From Sphingomonas panni (GTDB lineage: Bacteria > Pseudomonadota > Alphaproteobacteria > Sphingomonadales > Sphingomonadaceae), in NCBI RefSeq assembly GCF_022664435.1, contig NZ_JAKREU010000009.1:1-64000 (forward strand): a stretch of 64,000 nt of DNA, given 5' to 3'. Below are positions 7,802 through 16,561 of the stretch, piece by piece (positions within the stretch are counted from its first letter, which is position 1; every line of letters starts with the position of its first letter). The notes under the pieces were generated by a model, which was not told where the DNA came from, searched no databases, and saw nothing but the letters and a program-made list of their open reading frames with translations. Both the position numbers and the translations under genes were made by a program.

Positions 7802-8638
7802 ATGACCGAAACGAGCAGCAACGGCGTCGTCGCCTATGATGTCGAAGGTGGCATCGCCTGGGTACGGTTCAACCGGCCCGACAAGCGCAATGCGATGAGC
7901 CCGACGCTGAACCGCGACATGATGGAGGTCCTCGACACGCTGGAGTTTCGCGACGATGTCGGCGTGCTGGTGCTGTCGGGCGAGGGGCCGGCCTGGACCG
8001 CGGGCATGGATTTGAAGGAATATTTCCGCGAGACGGAATCGCAGGGGCTGGGCGGCACGCGCAAGGCGCAACGCGAGAGCTATGGCTGGTGGCGGCGGCT
8101 GCGCTGGTATCAGAAGCCGACGATCGCGATGGTCAATGGCTGGTGCTTCGGCGGCGGATATGGCCCGCTGTTCGCCTGCGATCTGGCGTTCGCTGCCGAG
8201 GAGGCGAAGTTCGGGCTGTCGGAAATCAACTGGGGCATCCTGCCCGGCGGCGGTGCGACCAAGGTCGCGCAGGAGCTGATGCCGTTCCGGAAAGCCATGT
8301 ACCACGCGATGATGGGCGAGAATATCGACGGCAGGACCGCCGTCGAATGGGGCCTGGTCAACGAGGCGCATCCGCTGGCGCAGCTGAAGGACCGCGTGAC
8401 CGAGGTGGCCAAGGTGCTGCTGGCCAAGAACCCGGTTGCGCTGAAGGCGACCAAGGACGCGATGAAGCGGGTCGGCGTGATGAGTTATGACGATGCCGAG
8501 GACTATCTGGTCCGTGCGCAGGAAGCGGCCAATTCCTACGACAGCGAAGGCCGCAAGGAAGGCATCCGCCAGTTCATCGACGAGAAGAGCTACAAGCCCG
8601 GGCTGGGCGCGTACGACAAGGATCGCGCGAAAGCCTGA
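7802..8638 (+). CDS. ferB: Feruloyl-CoA hydratase-lyase (p-hydroxycinnamoyl-CoA hydratase/lyase)
   Basis: A 278-aa crotonase-fold enzyme. It hydrates the side chain of feruloyl-CoA and cleaves it to vanillin and acetyl-CoA. It matches this subfamily rather than ordinary enoyl-CoA hydratases: it has the Glu of LSEINWG (Glu141, equivalent to Glu143 of Pseudomonas HCHL), the Tyr of EDYL (Tyr235, equivalent to Tyr239), the oxyanion stretch AGMDLKEYF, and the tail DEKSYKPGLGAYDK. It starts 86 bp after the aldehyde dehydrogenase gene and 158 bp before the FerA-like ligase, all in one direction. p-Coumaroyl-CoA and caffeoyl-CoA may also be substrates. Confidence 0.92.
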   Translation: MTETSSNGVVAYDVEGGIAWVRFNRPDKRNAMSPTLNRDMMEVLDTLEFRDDVGVLVLSGEGPAWTAGMDLKEYFRETESQGLGGTRKAQRESYGWWRRLRWYQKPTIAMVNGWCFGGGYGPLFACDLAFAAEEAKFGLSEINWGILPGGGATKVAQELMPFRKAMYHAMMGENIDGRTAVEWGLVNEAHPLAQLKDRVTEVAKVLLAKNPVALKATKDAMKRVGVMSYDDAEDYLVRAQEAANSYDSEGRKEGIRQFIDEKSYKPGLGAYDKDRAKA

Positions 8639-8647
8639 CCTGAACGA

Positions 8648-8783
8648 TCCTCCCCGCGCGCGGGGAGGGGGACCATGCGCAGCATGGTGGAGGGGGGGGC
8701 CGCCATCCGGAACGGTTGCGTTGCGTGGACACCCCCCCTCCGTCAGCGCTGTGCGCTGCCACCTCCTCGTGAACGGGGAGGAA
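8648..8783. repeat. Family C palindromic repeat between ferB and ferA
   Basis: Inverted ends (CCTCCCCG...CGGGGAGG) with an inner CATGCGCAGCATGGTGGAGG block and a mirrored right half. A second copy lies at 59347-59478. The right end provides the GGGGAGGAAAGG that acts as the ferA ribosome binding site. Confidence 0.75.
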
Positions 8784-8796
8784 AGGGACACATTCC

Positions 8797-10890
8797 ATGC
8801 CCGACCTTTCCCGCCTGCTCACCCCCCGTTCGGTCGTCATCGTCGGCGCATCGCCGACGCCGGGGGCGCTGGGCAATTCGGTGCTGCGCAACCTCGAACG
8901 GCACGGCTATGCCGGCACCATCCATCTCATCAACCCGAAGCGCGATACGATCGACGGGCGGCCCTGCCTGAAGGCGATCGAGGATCTGCCGATGGGGGTC
9001 GATGCGGCGGTGCTGGCGATTCCCGGACCGGCGGTGCTGGGCGCGGTCCGGGCGCTGGCGGCGCGCGGGGTGGGCGCGGCAATCATCTTTTCGGCAGGCT
9101 TCGCCGAAGGCGGCGAAGAGGGGCTGGCGGCACAGGCGGAGGTCGCCCGGATCGCCGCCGAACACGACATGGTGGTCGAGGGGCCGAACTGCCTCGGCCT
9201 CGTCAACTATGCCGCCGGGGTGCCGCTGACCTTTGTCGAGGCGCCGGTATTGGACCTGGGCGACAAGCCGGCGGTCGGCATCGTCAGCCAGTCGGGGGCG
9301 ATGGCCGTCGTGCTGGGCACCACGCTGATGGCGAAGGACCTCGGCATCACCGCGTCGATCTCCACGGGCAACGAAGCGGCGTCGGGCGTCGAGGATTATG
9401 TCGAGCATCTGATTGCCGATCCGGCGACGCAGGCGATTGCGATGATCGTCGAACAGTTCCGCCAGCCCGCGCGCTTCCTGGCGCTTGCGGAACAGGCGCG
9501 CGCGGCGGGCAAGCACATCGTCCTGCTCCACCCCGGCACGTCGAGCGCCGCGCGCGAAAGTGCCGCGACGCATACCGGCGCGATGGCGGGCGACTGGCAG
9601 TTGATGCGGACCAAGGTCGAGCGTGCCGGCGTCGTGCTGGTCGACAGCCTCGAAGCGCTGGGCGATGTCATCGATATCGCGGTGCGCGCCAAGCCGGTGC
9701 GGCGCGGCGGCACGGCGGTGCTGACCGAAAGCGGCGCGTTCAAGGCGCTGACCCTCGACCTGGCCGAAGCGATCGGCCTCGACCTGCCGCCGATGGCGGG
9801 GGCGACGGCGGCGGCGATGCGCGGCGCGATCCCCGATTTCATCCCCGTGTCCAACCCGATGGACCTGACCGCGCAGGCGCTGGTCGACCCCGACCTGTAT
9901 CGCCGCACGCTGATCCCGCTGCTGGCCGACGACGCCTATGCCGCATTGGTGTTCGGCATCATCCAGACCGATCCGGCGACCTCGGCGCGCAAGTTCCCCG
10001 CGATCATTGACGCGGTACGCGCGCTCGCGCCGGACAAGCCGGTCCTCTTTGCCGGGCTGGACGACGGCGCGCCGGTGCCGGCCGAGTATATCGCCGGGCT
10101 GCGCGCGATCGGCGTGCCCTATTTCCCGTCGCCCGACCGGGCGTTCCGTGCGCTGCGGCACCTGCTACGCCACGCCGCGCACGACTTTGCGGTGGTGGAG
10201 GCCGATCCGGTCGCGCTCGACCTGCCGGCCGGGGTCATCCCCGAATATCGCGCGAAGGAATTGCTGGCGCCGGTCGGCATCCCGTTCCCGGCGGGCGGGT
10301 TCGCCGCGACCGTGGCCGAGGCGCAGGCAATTGCCGGGCGCGTCGGCTATCCGGTCGCGATCAAGGCGCAGGCGGCGGCGCTCAGCCACAAGAGCGATGC
10401 CGGCGGCGTCCTGCTGAACATCGCCGACGATGCCGCGCTGGCGGCGGCGTGGGACCGGCTCTACGCCAATGTCGCCGCCTATGACGCGACCATCGCGCTC
10501 GACGGCGCGCAGGTGGAGGCGATGGGCCGGCGCGGCGTCGAGCTGATCGTCGGCGCGCGCAACGACCCCGATTGGGGGCCGGTGATCCTGGTCGGGTTCG
10601 GTGGCGTCACCGCCGAGCTGCTGCACGACGTCCGGTTGCTGCCGATCGACCTGACGCATGACGCGATCGTCGCCGAACTGCGCGCGCTGAAGCAGGGAGC
10701 GCTGCTCGACGGTTATCGCGGTTCGCCCGCGCTCGACGTCGATGCGGTCGCTGCGCTGATCGCCGGGCTGGGCCGGGTGCTGGCGGGGACGCCGTCCATT
10801 CGCGAGATCGATCTGAACCCGGTCGTCGTCTATCCCAAGGGCGACGGGGTGGTCGCGCTCGACGCGCTGATCCTTGCCGATGTAAATTGA
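8797..10890 (+). CDS. ferA: Feruloyl-CoA synthetase, NDP-forming acyl-CoA ligase type
   Basis: A 697-aa protein of the ADP-forming acetyl-CoA synthetase superfamily, the family to which FerA of Sphingobium SYK-6 belongs. Order: CoA-binding Rossmann domain (about 1-130, VVIVGASPTPGALGN); succinyl-CoA-ligase-like domains (about 145-450) with the phospho-acceptor His259 in ATHTGAMAG; ATP-grasp domain (about 475-695, YPVAIKAQAAALSHKSDAGG and REIDLNPV). It would activate ferulate with ATP and CoA for FerB. A generic acyl-CoA ligase cannot be excluded by domains alone, but position after ferB strongly favours hydroxycinnamates. Confidence 0.87.
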   Translation: MPDLSRLLTPRSVVIVGASPTPGALGNSVLRNLERHGYAGTIHLINPKRDTIDGRPCLKAIEDLPMGVDAAVLAIPGPAVLGAVRALAARGVGAAIIFSAGFAEGGEEGLAAQAEVARIAAEHDMVVEGPNCLGLVNYAAGVPLTFVEAPVLDLGDKPAVGIVSQSGAMAVVLGTTLMAKDLGITASISTGNEAASGVEDYVEHLIADPATQAIAMIVEQFRQPARFLALAEQARAAGKHIVLLHPGTSSAARESAATHTGAMAGDWQLMRTKVERAGVVLVDSLEALGDVIDIAVRAKPVRRGGTAVLTESGAFKALTLDLAEAIGLDLPPMAGATAAAMRGAIPDFIPVSNPMDLTAQALVDPDLYRRTLIPLLADDAYAALVFGIIQTDPATSARKFPAIIDAVRALAPDKPVLFAGLDDGAPVPAEYIAGLRAIGVPYFPSPDRAFRALRHLLRHAAHDFAVVEADPVALDLPAGVIPEYRAKELLAPVGIPFPAGGFAATVAEAQAIAGRVGYPVAIKAQAAALSHKSDAGGVLLNIADDAALAAAWDRLYANVAAYDATIALDGAQVEAMGRRGVELIVGARNDPDWGPVILVGFGGVTAELLHDVRLLPIDLTHDAIVAELRALKQGALLDGYRGSPALDVDAVAALIAGLGRVLAGTPSIREIDLNPVVVYPKGDGVVALDALILADVN

Positions 10891-10930
10891 ATCAGGGCCG
10901 ATCGATATTCAGCGACGATCCTGGATTTTC

Positions 10931-11026
10931 GTCATTCCCGCGAAGGCGGGAATCCATAACACCTGACGTTTCGGCTGGATTGGCAACGCTGGCGCATATG
11001 GACTCCCGCCTGCGCGGGAGTGACGA
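10931..11026. repeat. Family B palindromic repeat pair
   Basis: Left unit GTCATTCCCGCGAAGGCGGG and right unit CTCCCGCCTGCGCGGGAG with GTGACGA form an inverted pair in the 303-bp gap after ferA. It probably also ends transcription. Related units lie at 18957, 32322 and 60548. Confidence 0.72.
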
Positions 11027-11120
11027 TAGGGGATGGAACAGCCGTTCCCTATCTGGTGAACGCAATGTAGGTCTTATCTACTGCCAGTCCGCAAAATGTA
11101 GCGATGAAGTATTACAGTTA

Positions 11121-11149
11121 TTGACAATAGCAGTTGGTCGCGTAGCCTG
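11121..11149 (+). promoter_or_regulatory. Putative promoter of the TonB receptor gene
   Basis: A consensus TTGACA (11121-11126) and a weak -10 (TAGCCT, 11143-11148) about 45 bp before the ATG, in a locally AT-richer stretch. Together with the repeat at 10931 this accounts for the gap between ferA and the receptor. Confidence 0.35.
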
Positions 11150-11193
11150 CGGGAAAAGGGGAGCGACAGATCTCCCCATCCTGGGAGGATGCT

Positions 11194-13584
11194 ATGACTG
11201 GCCTTCGTTCGACGATGCTTGCCGTGCTGCGTTGTCATGCCGCGATCGGTGCCCTGGCGGTTGCCGCCATCCCTGTCGCCGCGTCGGCGCAGGACACGCC
11301 CGCTGCCACCACCGAGCAGGAAGAGGGCGAGATCATCGTCACCGCCCGCCGCCGTGCGGAAAGCCTGCAGGACACGCCGGTCGCGATTTCGGCGTTCACC
11401 TCCGACATGCTCGACCAGCGGCAGATCGTGCAGACCCAGGACCTCGAACGCATCACCCCCAGCCTGCAGTTCAAGCCGGCGGGGCAGCTGTCGGGCAACA
11501 GCGCGGCATCGGTGGTGTTCATCCGCGGCGTGGGGCAGGTCGATCCGACCGCCGCCGTCGATCCGGGCGTGGGCATCTATCTCGATGAGGTATATCTTGG
11601 CCGGGCGGTCGGCGGTGCGATCGATTTCGGCGACATCGACGGCGTCGAGGTGCTGCGCGGGCCGCAGGGCACGCTGTTCGGGCGCAACACCATCGGCGGC
11701 GCGATCCTGGTGCGCACGCGCCAGCCGGAACTGGGCAAGACCAGCGTGCGCGCCCGGCTGCGCGTCGGCGACTATGATCTGCGCGAAGGGTTCGCGGCGG
11801 TGAACGTGCCGCTGGGCGAGACGCTGGCCGCGCGCGTGTCGGGCGGGTTCCGCCGCCGCGACGGCTATGTCATCCGCGCGGTCGACGGCCTCGATCTCGG
11901 CAACGAGAATGGCTATTCGCTGAACGGCGCGCTGAAGTGGGAGCCGTCGAGCGATTTCGACCTGTTCCTGCGCGCCGATTATTCGCGTCGCGACGAACAC
12001 GGCGCGCCGTTCGTGCTGGCCGGGGTCAACGAACAGGCGCCGGTCGCCGCGATCGCGAGCGTCGCCGCCGGCTGCCCCGGCGCGACCATCCCCTTTTCGC
12101 CGATCGTGCCGGGCGACCGCCGCTTCGGTGCGCCCAACGTGCCGATGATAAACGACGCGCGCTGCGCCAACGACCTGCAGGCCAAGGGCGATTTCGTGAA
12201 CGGCGGCAACGCGCCGGTGATGAGCATGTCGGAGGTGTGGGGCGTCGCCGGCACCGCCAATATCCACCTGACCGAACAGGCGCTGGTGAAGCTCATCACC
12301 GCCTATCGCGAAACCAGCTCTCGCGGGATCCGCGACGCCGACAACACGCCGCTGACGCTCATCACCACCGATGTCGGGTCGCAATCGAGCCAGTTCAGCC
12401 AGGAGGTCCAGCTCCAGCTCGACTTCGGCAAGGTCAGCGGCATCCTTGGCGGTTATTATTTCAACGAGGCGACCGACGAGCGCGCGACGGTGTTCCTTGC
12501 CTTTCCGCCATCGCCGCCGGTCATCCGCTCGCTGCTGGCCGGCGGTCCCGGCAGCCGCGATTTGCAGGTGTCGCGCCTGAAGACCAATTCGGTCGCGCTG
12601 TTCGGCGAGGCGACGTGGTCGCCGACCGAGCGGCTGGAGGTCAGCGGCGGCCTGCGCTACACCTCCGACCGCAAATATTATCAGGGGACGGTGCTGAACC
12701 TGTTCCCCGCGACCCAGCCCGACCCGAACCCGTTGCCGACGCTGGCGACGACGCAGGGCGGACCGCTGTTCATCTTTCCCCGCCCGTTCCAGCGCGACTT
12801 CGCCGCGCTGACCGGTTCGGCGAGCGTGCAATATCGCTGGAGCGGGGCGGTCAGCACCTATGCCTCCTATGCCAAGAGCTTCAAGTCGGGCGGGTTCAAC
12901 ACCCGGTACAATGCCGCCACGTCGAACAACCTGCCGGTGCCGTTTTCGGACGAAAGCGTCACCAGCTACGAACTGGGCGTGAAGACCAATCTCGGCCGGT
13001 TGCGCCTGAACCTCGCCGCATTCCAGGCGGAATATCAGGACATTCAGCTGATCTTCCGCCAGGGCGTCGTGCCGCTGCTGTTCAACGCCGGCGAGGCGCG
13101 CATCCGCGGGTTCGAGGCGGAGGCCAACTGGCGCGCGCCGTGGGGGCTGTCGGTCGATGGCGGGCTGAGCGTGCTGAAGGACAAGATCAAGAGCATCACC
13201 CCCATCCCGGGTGCGACCGCGACCGTCACGCCCAACGACGACCTGCCCTTCACCCCCGACCTCCAGGCCAATCTCGGCCTGTCGTACAAGATCGAGCTGG
13301 GGAACGACGTGACGCTCACCCCGCGGGTCGATGGCAGCTATACGTCGAAGATCACGTTCATCACCGGCAGCATTCCGCTGATCGAGGAGGACGGCTATTT
13401 CGTCGGCAATGCCTCGGTGGGCCTGAAGCTGGCCAACGGGATCGAGATCAGCGCGGGCGTCAACAACGTCCTCGACCAGCGTTACCTGATCCAGGGGAAT
13501 GCGTCGCTCGCGACGCTGGGCTATGCCGAGCGTATCTTCGCCCGCCCGCGCAACTGGTTCGCGCAGCTGTCGACGTCGTTCTGA
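11194..13584 (+). CDS. TonB-dependent outer-membrane receptor
   Basis: A 796-aa receptor with a signal peptide ending ASAQ, a TonB-box-like EIIVTARRR segment, a plug domain (about 50-165, including PQGTLFGRNTIGGAI) and a 22-strand barrel ending in FAQLSTSF with the C-terminal Phe used for outer-membrane insertion. GGGAGG lies 7 nt before the ATG. It belongs to the large sphingomonad receptor group used for organic substrates rather than a clear siderophore type. Its place after ferA makes a lignin-derived aromatic a reasonable cargo, but a separate promoter and the repeat between them weaken that link. Confidence 0.88.
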   Translation: MTGLRSTMLAVLRCHAAIGALAVAAIPVAASAQDTPAATTEQEEGEIIVTARRRAESLQDTPVAISAFTSDMLDQRQIVQTQDLERITPSLQFKPAGQLSGNSAASVVFIRGVGQVDPTAAVDPGVGIYLDEVYLGRAVGGAIDFGDIDGVEVLRGPQGTLFGRNTIGGAILVRTRQPELGKTSVRARLRVGDYDLREGFAAVNVPLGETLAARVSGGFRRRDGYVIRAVDGLDLGNENGYSLNGALKWEPSSDFDLFLRADYSRRDEHGAPFVLAGVNEQAPVAAIASVAAGCPGATIPFSPIVPGDRRFGAPNVPMINDARCANDLQAKGDFVNGGNAPVMSMSEVWGVAGTANIHLTEQALVKLITAYRETSSRGIRDADNTPLTLITTDVGSQSSQFSQEVQLQLDFGKVSGILGGYYFNEATDERATVFLAFPPSPPVIRSLLAGGPGSRDLQVSRLKTNSVALFGEATWSPTERLEVSGGLRYTSDRKYYQGTVLNLFPATQPDPNPLPTLATTQGGPLFIFPRPFQRDFAALTGSASVQYRWSGAVSTYASYAKSFKSGGFNTRYNAATSNNLPVPFSDESVTSYELGVKTNLGRLRLNLAAFQAEYQDIQLIFRQGVVPLLFNAGEARIRGFEAEANWRAPWGLSVDGGLSVLKDKIKSITPIPGATATVTPNDDLPFTPDLQANLGLSYKIELGNDVTLTPRVDGSYTSKITFITGSIPLIEEDGYFVGNASVGLKLANGIEISAGVNNVLDQRYLIQGNASLATLGYAERIFARPRNWFAQLSTSF

Positions 13585-13591
13585 TCCCCGC

Positions 13592-13674
13592 GTCACCCCG
13601 GGCCTGACCCGGGGTCCCGCTTCTCTCGGCCGCTAGAAGAAGAAGCGGGACCCCGGATCAAGTCCGGGGTGACG
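13592..13674. repeat. Family A inverted repeat pair
   Basis: GTCACCCCGGGCCTGACCC ... and the reverse-oriented GGACCCCGGATCAAGTCC... form a long imperfect hairpin just after the TonB receptor stop; likely also its transcription end. Confidence 0.8.
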
Positions 13675-13760
13675 CGAGTAGCGGCGCCTGCACCCTTGGA
13701 CACGCTTGTCACGCCCTACGAAACGCGCCTAGTCGTCGGACAAATCAACCGGAGCGCATC

Positions 13761-15350
13761 TTGTCCCACGACCCTGCCCAGAGCGACATCCTCATCATCG
13801 GGTCGGGAGCCGCCGGCCTGACCGCCGCGCTGCACCTGGCGGAGCGGTTCCGCGTGACGGTGCTGGCCAAGGGCGCACTGAACGAAGGGTCGACCGCGTG
13901 GGCGCAGGGCGGGATCGCCGCCGTGCTGGAACCGGGCGACACGTTCGAAAACCATGTCGAGGACACGATGGTCGCGGGGGCGGGCCTGAACGACCGCGCC
14001 GTGGTCGAGTTCGTCGTCGAGTCCGCCCCCGCCGCGATCGAGCGGCTGGCGTCGCTGGGCGTGCCGTTCAACATGGATGGCGAGGCGCTGCACCTGACGC
14101 GCGAGGGCGGGCATTCGCATCGCCGCATCGTCCATGTCGACGACGCGACGGGTTGGGCGGTGCAGGAGGCGCTGATCCGCGCGGCGCGGGCGCATCCCAA
14201 CATCACGCTGCTGCCCGACATGGTCGCGGTCGACCTGGCGACCAGCCGGCACGAGCTGCGCTATTCGGGCGCGGGCAATGTGTGGGGCGTCTATGCGTTC
14301 AACCGCGCGACCGACCGGGTCGAGTTGTTCACCGCGCGCGCGACGATCCTCGCCACCGGCGGGGCCGGGCGGACCTATTTGTTCAGCACTGCCCCGCGCG
14401 GGGCGACCGGGGACGGCATCGCCATGGCGTGGCGCGCCGGATGTCGCGTGTCGAACATGGAATTCATGCAGTTCCACCCGACCTGCCTCTACAATCTGGA
14501 GGTCAAGAACTTCCTGATCACCGAAGCGGTCCGGGGCGAGGGTGGCAAGCTCATCAACCCGACCACGGGCAAGAATTTCATGCCCTATTACGACCCGCGC
14601 GCCGAACTGGCCCCGCGCGACATCGTGGCGCGGGCGATCGATGCGGAGATCAAGCGCTTCGGCCTCGATTATGTCCATCTCGACATCAGCCATATGGACC
14701 CCGCGTTCGTGCGCGGCCATTTCCCCAACATCTACGAAAAGCTGCTGGGGCTGGGCATCGACATGACGACCCAGCCGATCCCGGTCGTGCCGGCACAGCA
14801 TTATACCTGCGGCGGCGTGCTGATCGACCGCGACGGGCGAACCGACCTGCCCGGCCTCTATGCGGTCGGCGAAGTGTCGCAATCCGGGCTGCACGGGGCC
14901 AATCGCCTCGCGTCCAACTCGCTGCTCGAATGTTTCGTATTCGGCGAAGCGGCGGCGAAGGACATCGCCGCGCGCTGGGGCAGCCTGCCGCCGCCGCCCG
15001 CGATCCGGCCGTGGGACGAAAGCCGCGTGACCGATTCCGACGAGGAAGTGGTCATCAAGCAGAACTGGACCGAAATCCGCCGCTTCATGTGGAACTATGT
15101 CGGTATCGTGCGGTCGACCAAGCGGCTGGAGCGGGCGCGCCACCGGATCGCGATGCTGACCGAGGAGGTGGCCGATTATTACGGCCATTTCCGCGTCACC
15201 GCCGACCTGATCGAACTGCGCAACCTGTTGCAATCGGCCGATCTGATCGTGCGGTCGGCGCTCCGGCGGCAGGAGAGTCGCGGCCTGCACTACACGCTGG
15301 ATTATCCCGAAACCGAGCCGCAAGCGGTCGATACCATTCTCGTTCCATAA
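13761..15350 (+). CDS. nadB: L-aspartate oxidase
   Basis: A 529-aa flavoprotein that oxidises L-aspartate to iminoaspartate, the first step of de novo NAD synthesis. It has the FAD dinucleotide motif (IIGSGAAGLTAALHLA), the succinate dehydrogenase-like active-site blocks (WAQGGIAA, HYTCGGVLID, GLHGANRLASNSLLE) and normal length. The start is a TTG following ACCGGAG. nadA and nadC are not in the window. It stands alone between a repeat and the beta-lactamase-like gene. Confidence 0.95.
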   Translation: MSHDPAQSDILIIGSGAAGLTAALHLAERFRVTVLAKGALNEGSTAWAQGGIAAVLEPGDTFENHVEDTMVAGAGLNDRAVVEFVVESAPAAIERLASLGVPFNMDGEALHLTREGGHSHRRIVHVDDATGWAVQEALIRAARAHPNITLLPDMVAVDLATSRHELRYSGAGNVWGVYAFNRATDRVELFTARATILATGGAGRTYLFSTAPRGATGDGIAMAWRAGCRVSNMEFMQFHPTCLYNLEVKNFLITEAVRGEGGKLINPTTGKNFMPYYDPRAELAPRDIVARAIDAEIKRFGLDYVHLDISHMDPAFVRGHFPNIYEKLLGLGIDMTTQPIPVVPAQHYTCGGVLIDRDGRTDLPGLYAVGEVSQSGLHGANRLASNSLLECFVFGEAAAKDIAARWGSLPPPPAIRPWDESRVTDSDEEVVIKQNWTEIRRFMWNYVGIVRSTKRLERARHRIAMLTEEVADYYGHFRVTADLIELRNLLQSADLIVRSALRRQESRGLHYTLDYPETEPQAVDTILVP

Positions 15351-15413
15351 CGAGCCCCGCCGTTCGTCGTCCCTGTGGGGGGATTCGTCGCAAGCGACCG
15401 GCTGTGCCCTGTC

Positions 15414-15423
15414 ATGTTAACAT
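15414..15423. promoter_or_regulatory. 10-bp perfect palindrome upstream of the serine hydrolase
   Basis: ATGTTAACAT lies 36 bp before the hydrolase start in an otherwise GC-rich gap. It could be an operator; nothing else in the gap supports this. Confidence 0.3.
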
Positions 15424-15459
15424 CCGGACAAGCATGGTCGGGCCACAGTCCGGGGTGAG

Positions 15460-16548
15460 ATGGTCGCACACATGTTGAATCGAATCGGGTCGCGCAAGGC
15501 GGCGCTGATGGTAGCGGTGATTGCGTTGGGCGGGGCCGGAATGGCGACGCGCACCTTGCCGCCCGCGGCACAGGCCGCGCCGCCACGCTATGCCGTGCCG
15601 GTGCCGCTGCCGGCACAGACGCGGCCCGCGCCGCCGGCCCTGGTGTCGGCGATCAACGCGCTGGGCGGCGGGTTCCAGGGCAAGGTCGGCATCGCGGTGC
15701 GCAGCATCGACGACGGCTGGGTCGTGGGCCATGCGATGGACCAGCGGATGCCGCAGCAATCGGTCAGCAAGCTGTGGGTCGCGCTGACCATGATGAACGC
15801 GATCGACGAGGGGCGTTATGCGCTGACCACCCCGGTCACGATCACCCGCAGCGACCTGACCCTGTTTCACCAGCCGATTGCCTATCTGATGAAGGACGGC
15901 GTGTTCAACACGACCGTCGGCGACCTGCTGCGCCGCGCGCTGACGATGAGCGACAATACGGCGAACGACAAATTGCTGAACCTTGCCGGCGGCCCGGTCG
16001 CGGTACGCGACTTCATCGCCAGCCGGGGCCTGGGCAATATCCGCTTCGGCCCGGGCGAACGCTTGTTGCAGGCGAAGACCGCCGGTCTGCCGTGGAAGCA
16101 GGAATATTCGCAGGGCAACGCCTTTGCGCAGGCGCGTTCGCGGCTGGACCCCAATGTCCGCCGCGCGGCCTATCAGGCCTATGTGGCCGATCCGCCCGAT
16201 GGCGCGGGCGCGGGTGCCATCGCCGATGCGCTGGCGCGGCTGCATCACGGGATGCTGTTGTCCGAACAGTCGACCCGCTGGCTGCTGGACACGATGAGCC
16301 ATACTCGCACCGGCCGCGCCCGCATCCGCGCCGCGCTGCCCGCCGGGTGGAGCGTCGCGCACAAGACCGGCACCGGACAGGATCTGGGCGGGCGTACGGC
16401 GGGTTTCAACGATGTCGGCATCCTGACCGCGCCGGACGGCAAATCCTATGCCGTCGCGGTGATGATCGGCGATACCTCGCGACCGGTGCCCGAACGCCAG
16501 CAGCTGATCCAGACGGTCGTGTCATCGATCGTCGCGGTACACGGGTAG
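15460..16548 (+). CDS. Class A beta-lactamase-like serine hydrolase
   Basis: A 362-aa exported protein with the active-site set of class A beta-lactamases: SVSK (Ser101, Lys104), SDN (164-166) and KTG (302-304). Glu200 lies exactly 36 residues after Ser164, where Glu166 lies relative to Ser130, but the Asn170 position is Gln204. About 34 extra residues precede the KTG motif. An N-terminal hydrophobic signal (ALMVAVIALGGAGMA) targets it to the periplasm. Either a divergent chromosomal beta-lactamase or a penicillin-binding-type hydrolase; activity against drugs cannot be judged. Its 3' end is 13 bp from the next gene. Confidence 0.8.
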   Translation: MVAHMLNRIGSRKAALMVAVIALGGAGMATRTLPPAAQAAPPRYAVPVPLPAQTRPAPPALVSAINALGGGFQGKVGIAVRSIDDGWVVGHAMDQRMPQQSVSKLWVALTMMNAIDEGRYALTTPVTITRSDLTLFHQPIAYLMKDGVFNTTVGDLLRRALTMSDNTANDKLLNLAGGPVAVRDFIASRGLGNIRFGPGERLLQAKTAGLPWKQEYSQGNAFAQARSRLDPNVRRAAYQAYVADPPDGAGAGAIADALARLHHGMLLSEQSTRWLLDTMSHTRTGRARIRAALPAGWSVAHKTGTGQDLGGRTAGFNDVGILTAPDGKSYAVAVMIGDTSRPVPERQQLIQTVVSSIVAVHG

Positions 16549-16561
16549 GGAAGCCGCAGCG

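Noticed and set aside
8743..10161. 472-aa minus-strand frame opposite ferA
   Set aside because: Same reason; no family features, composition typical of an antisense frame.
11074..13596. 840-aa minus-strand frame opposite the TonB receptor
   Set aside because: Antisense of a clear receptor gene.
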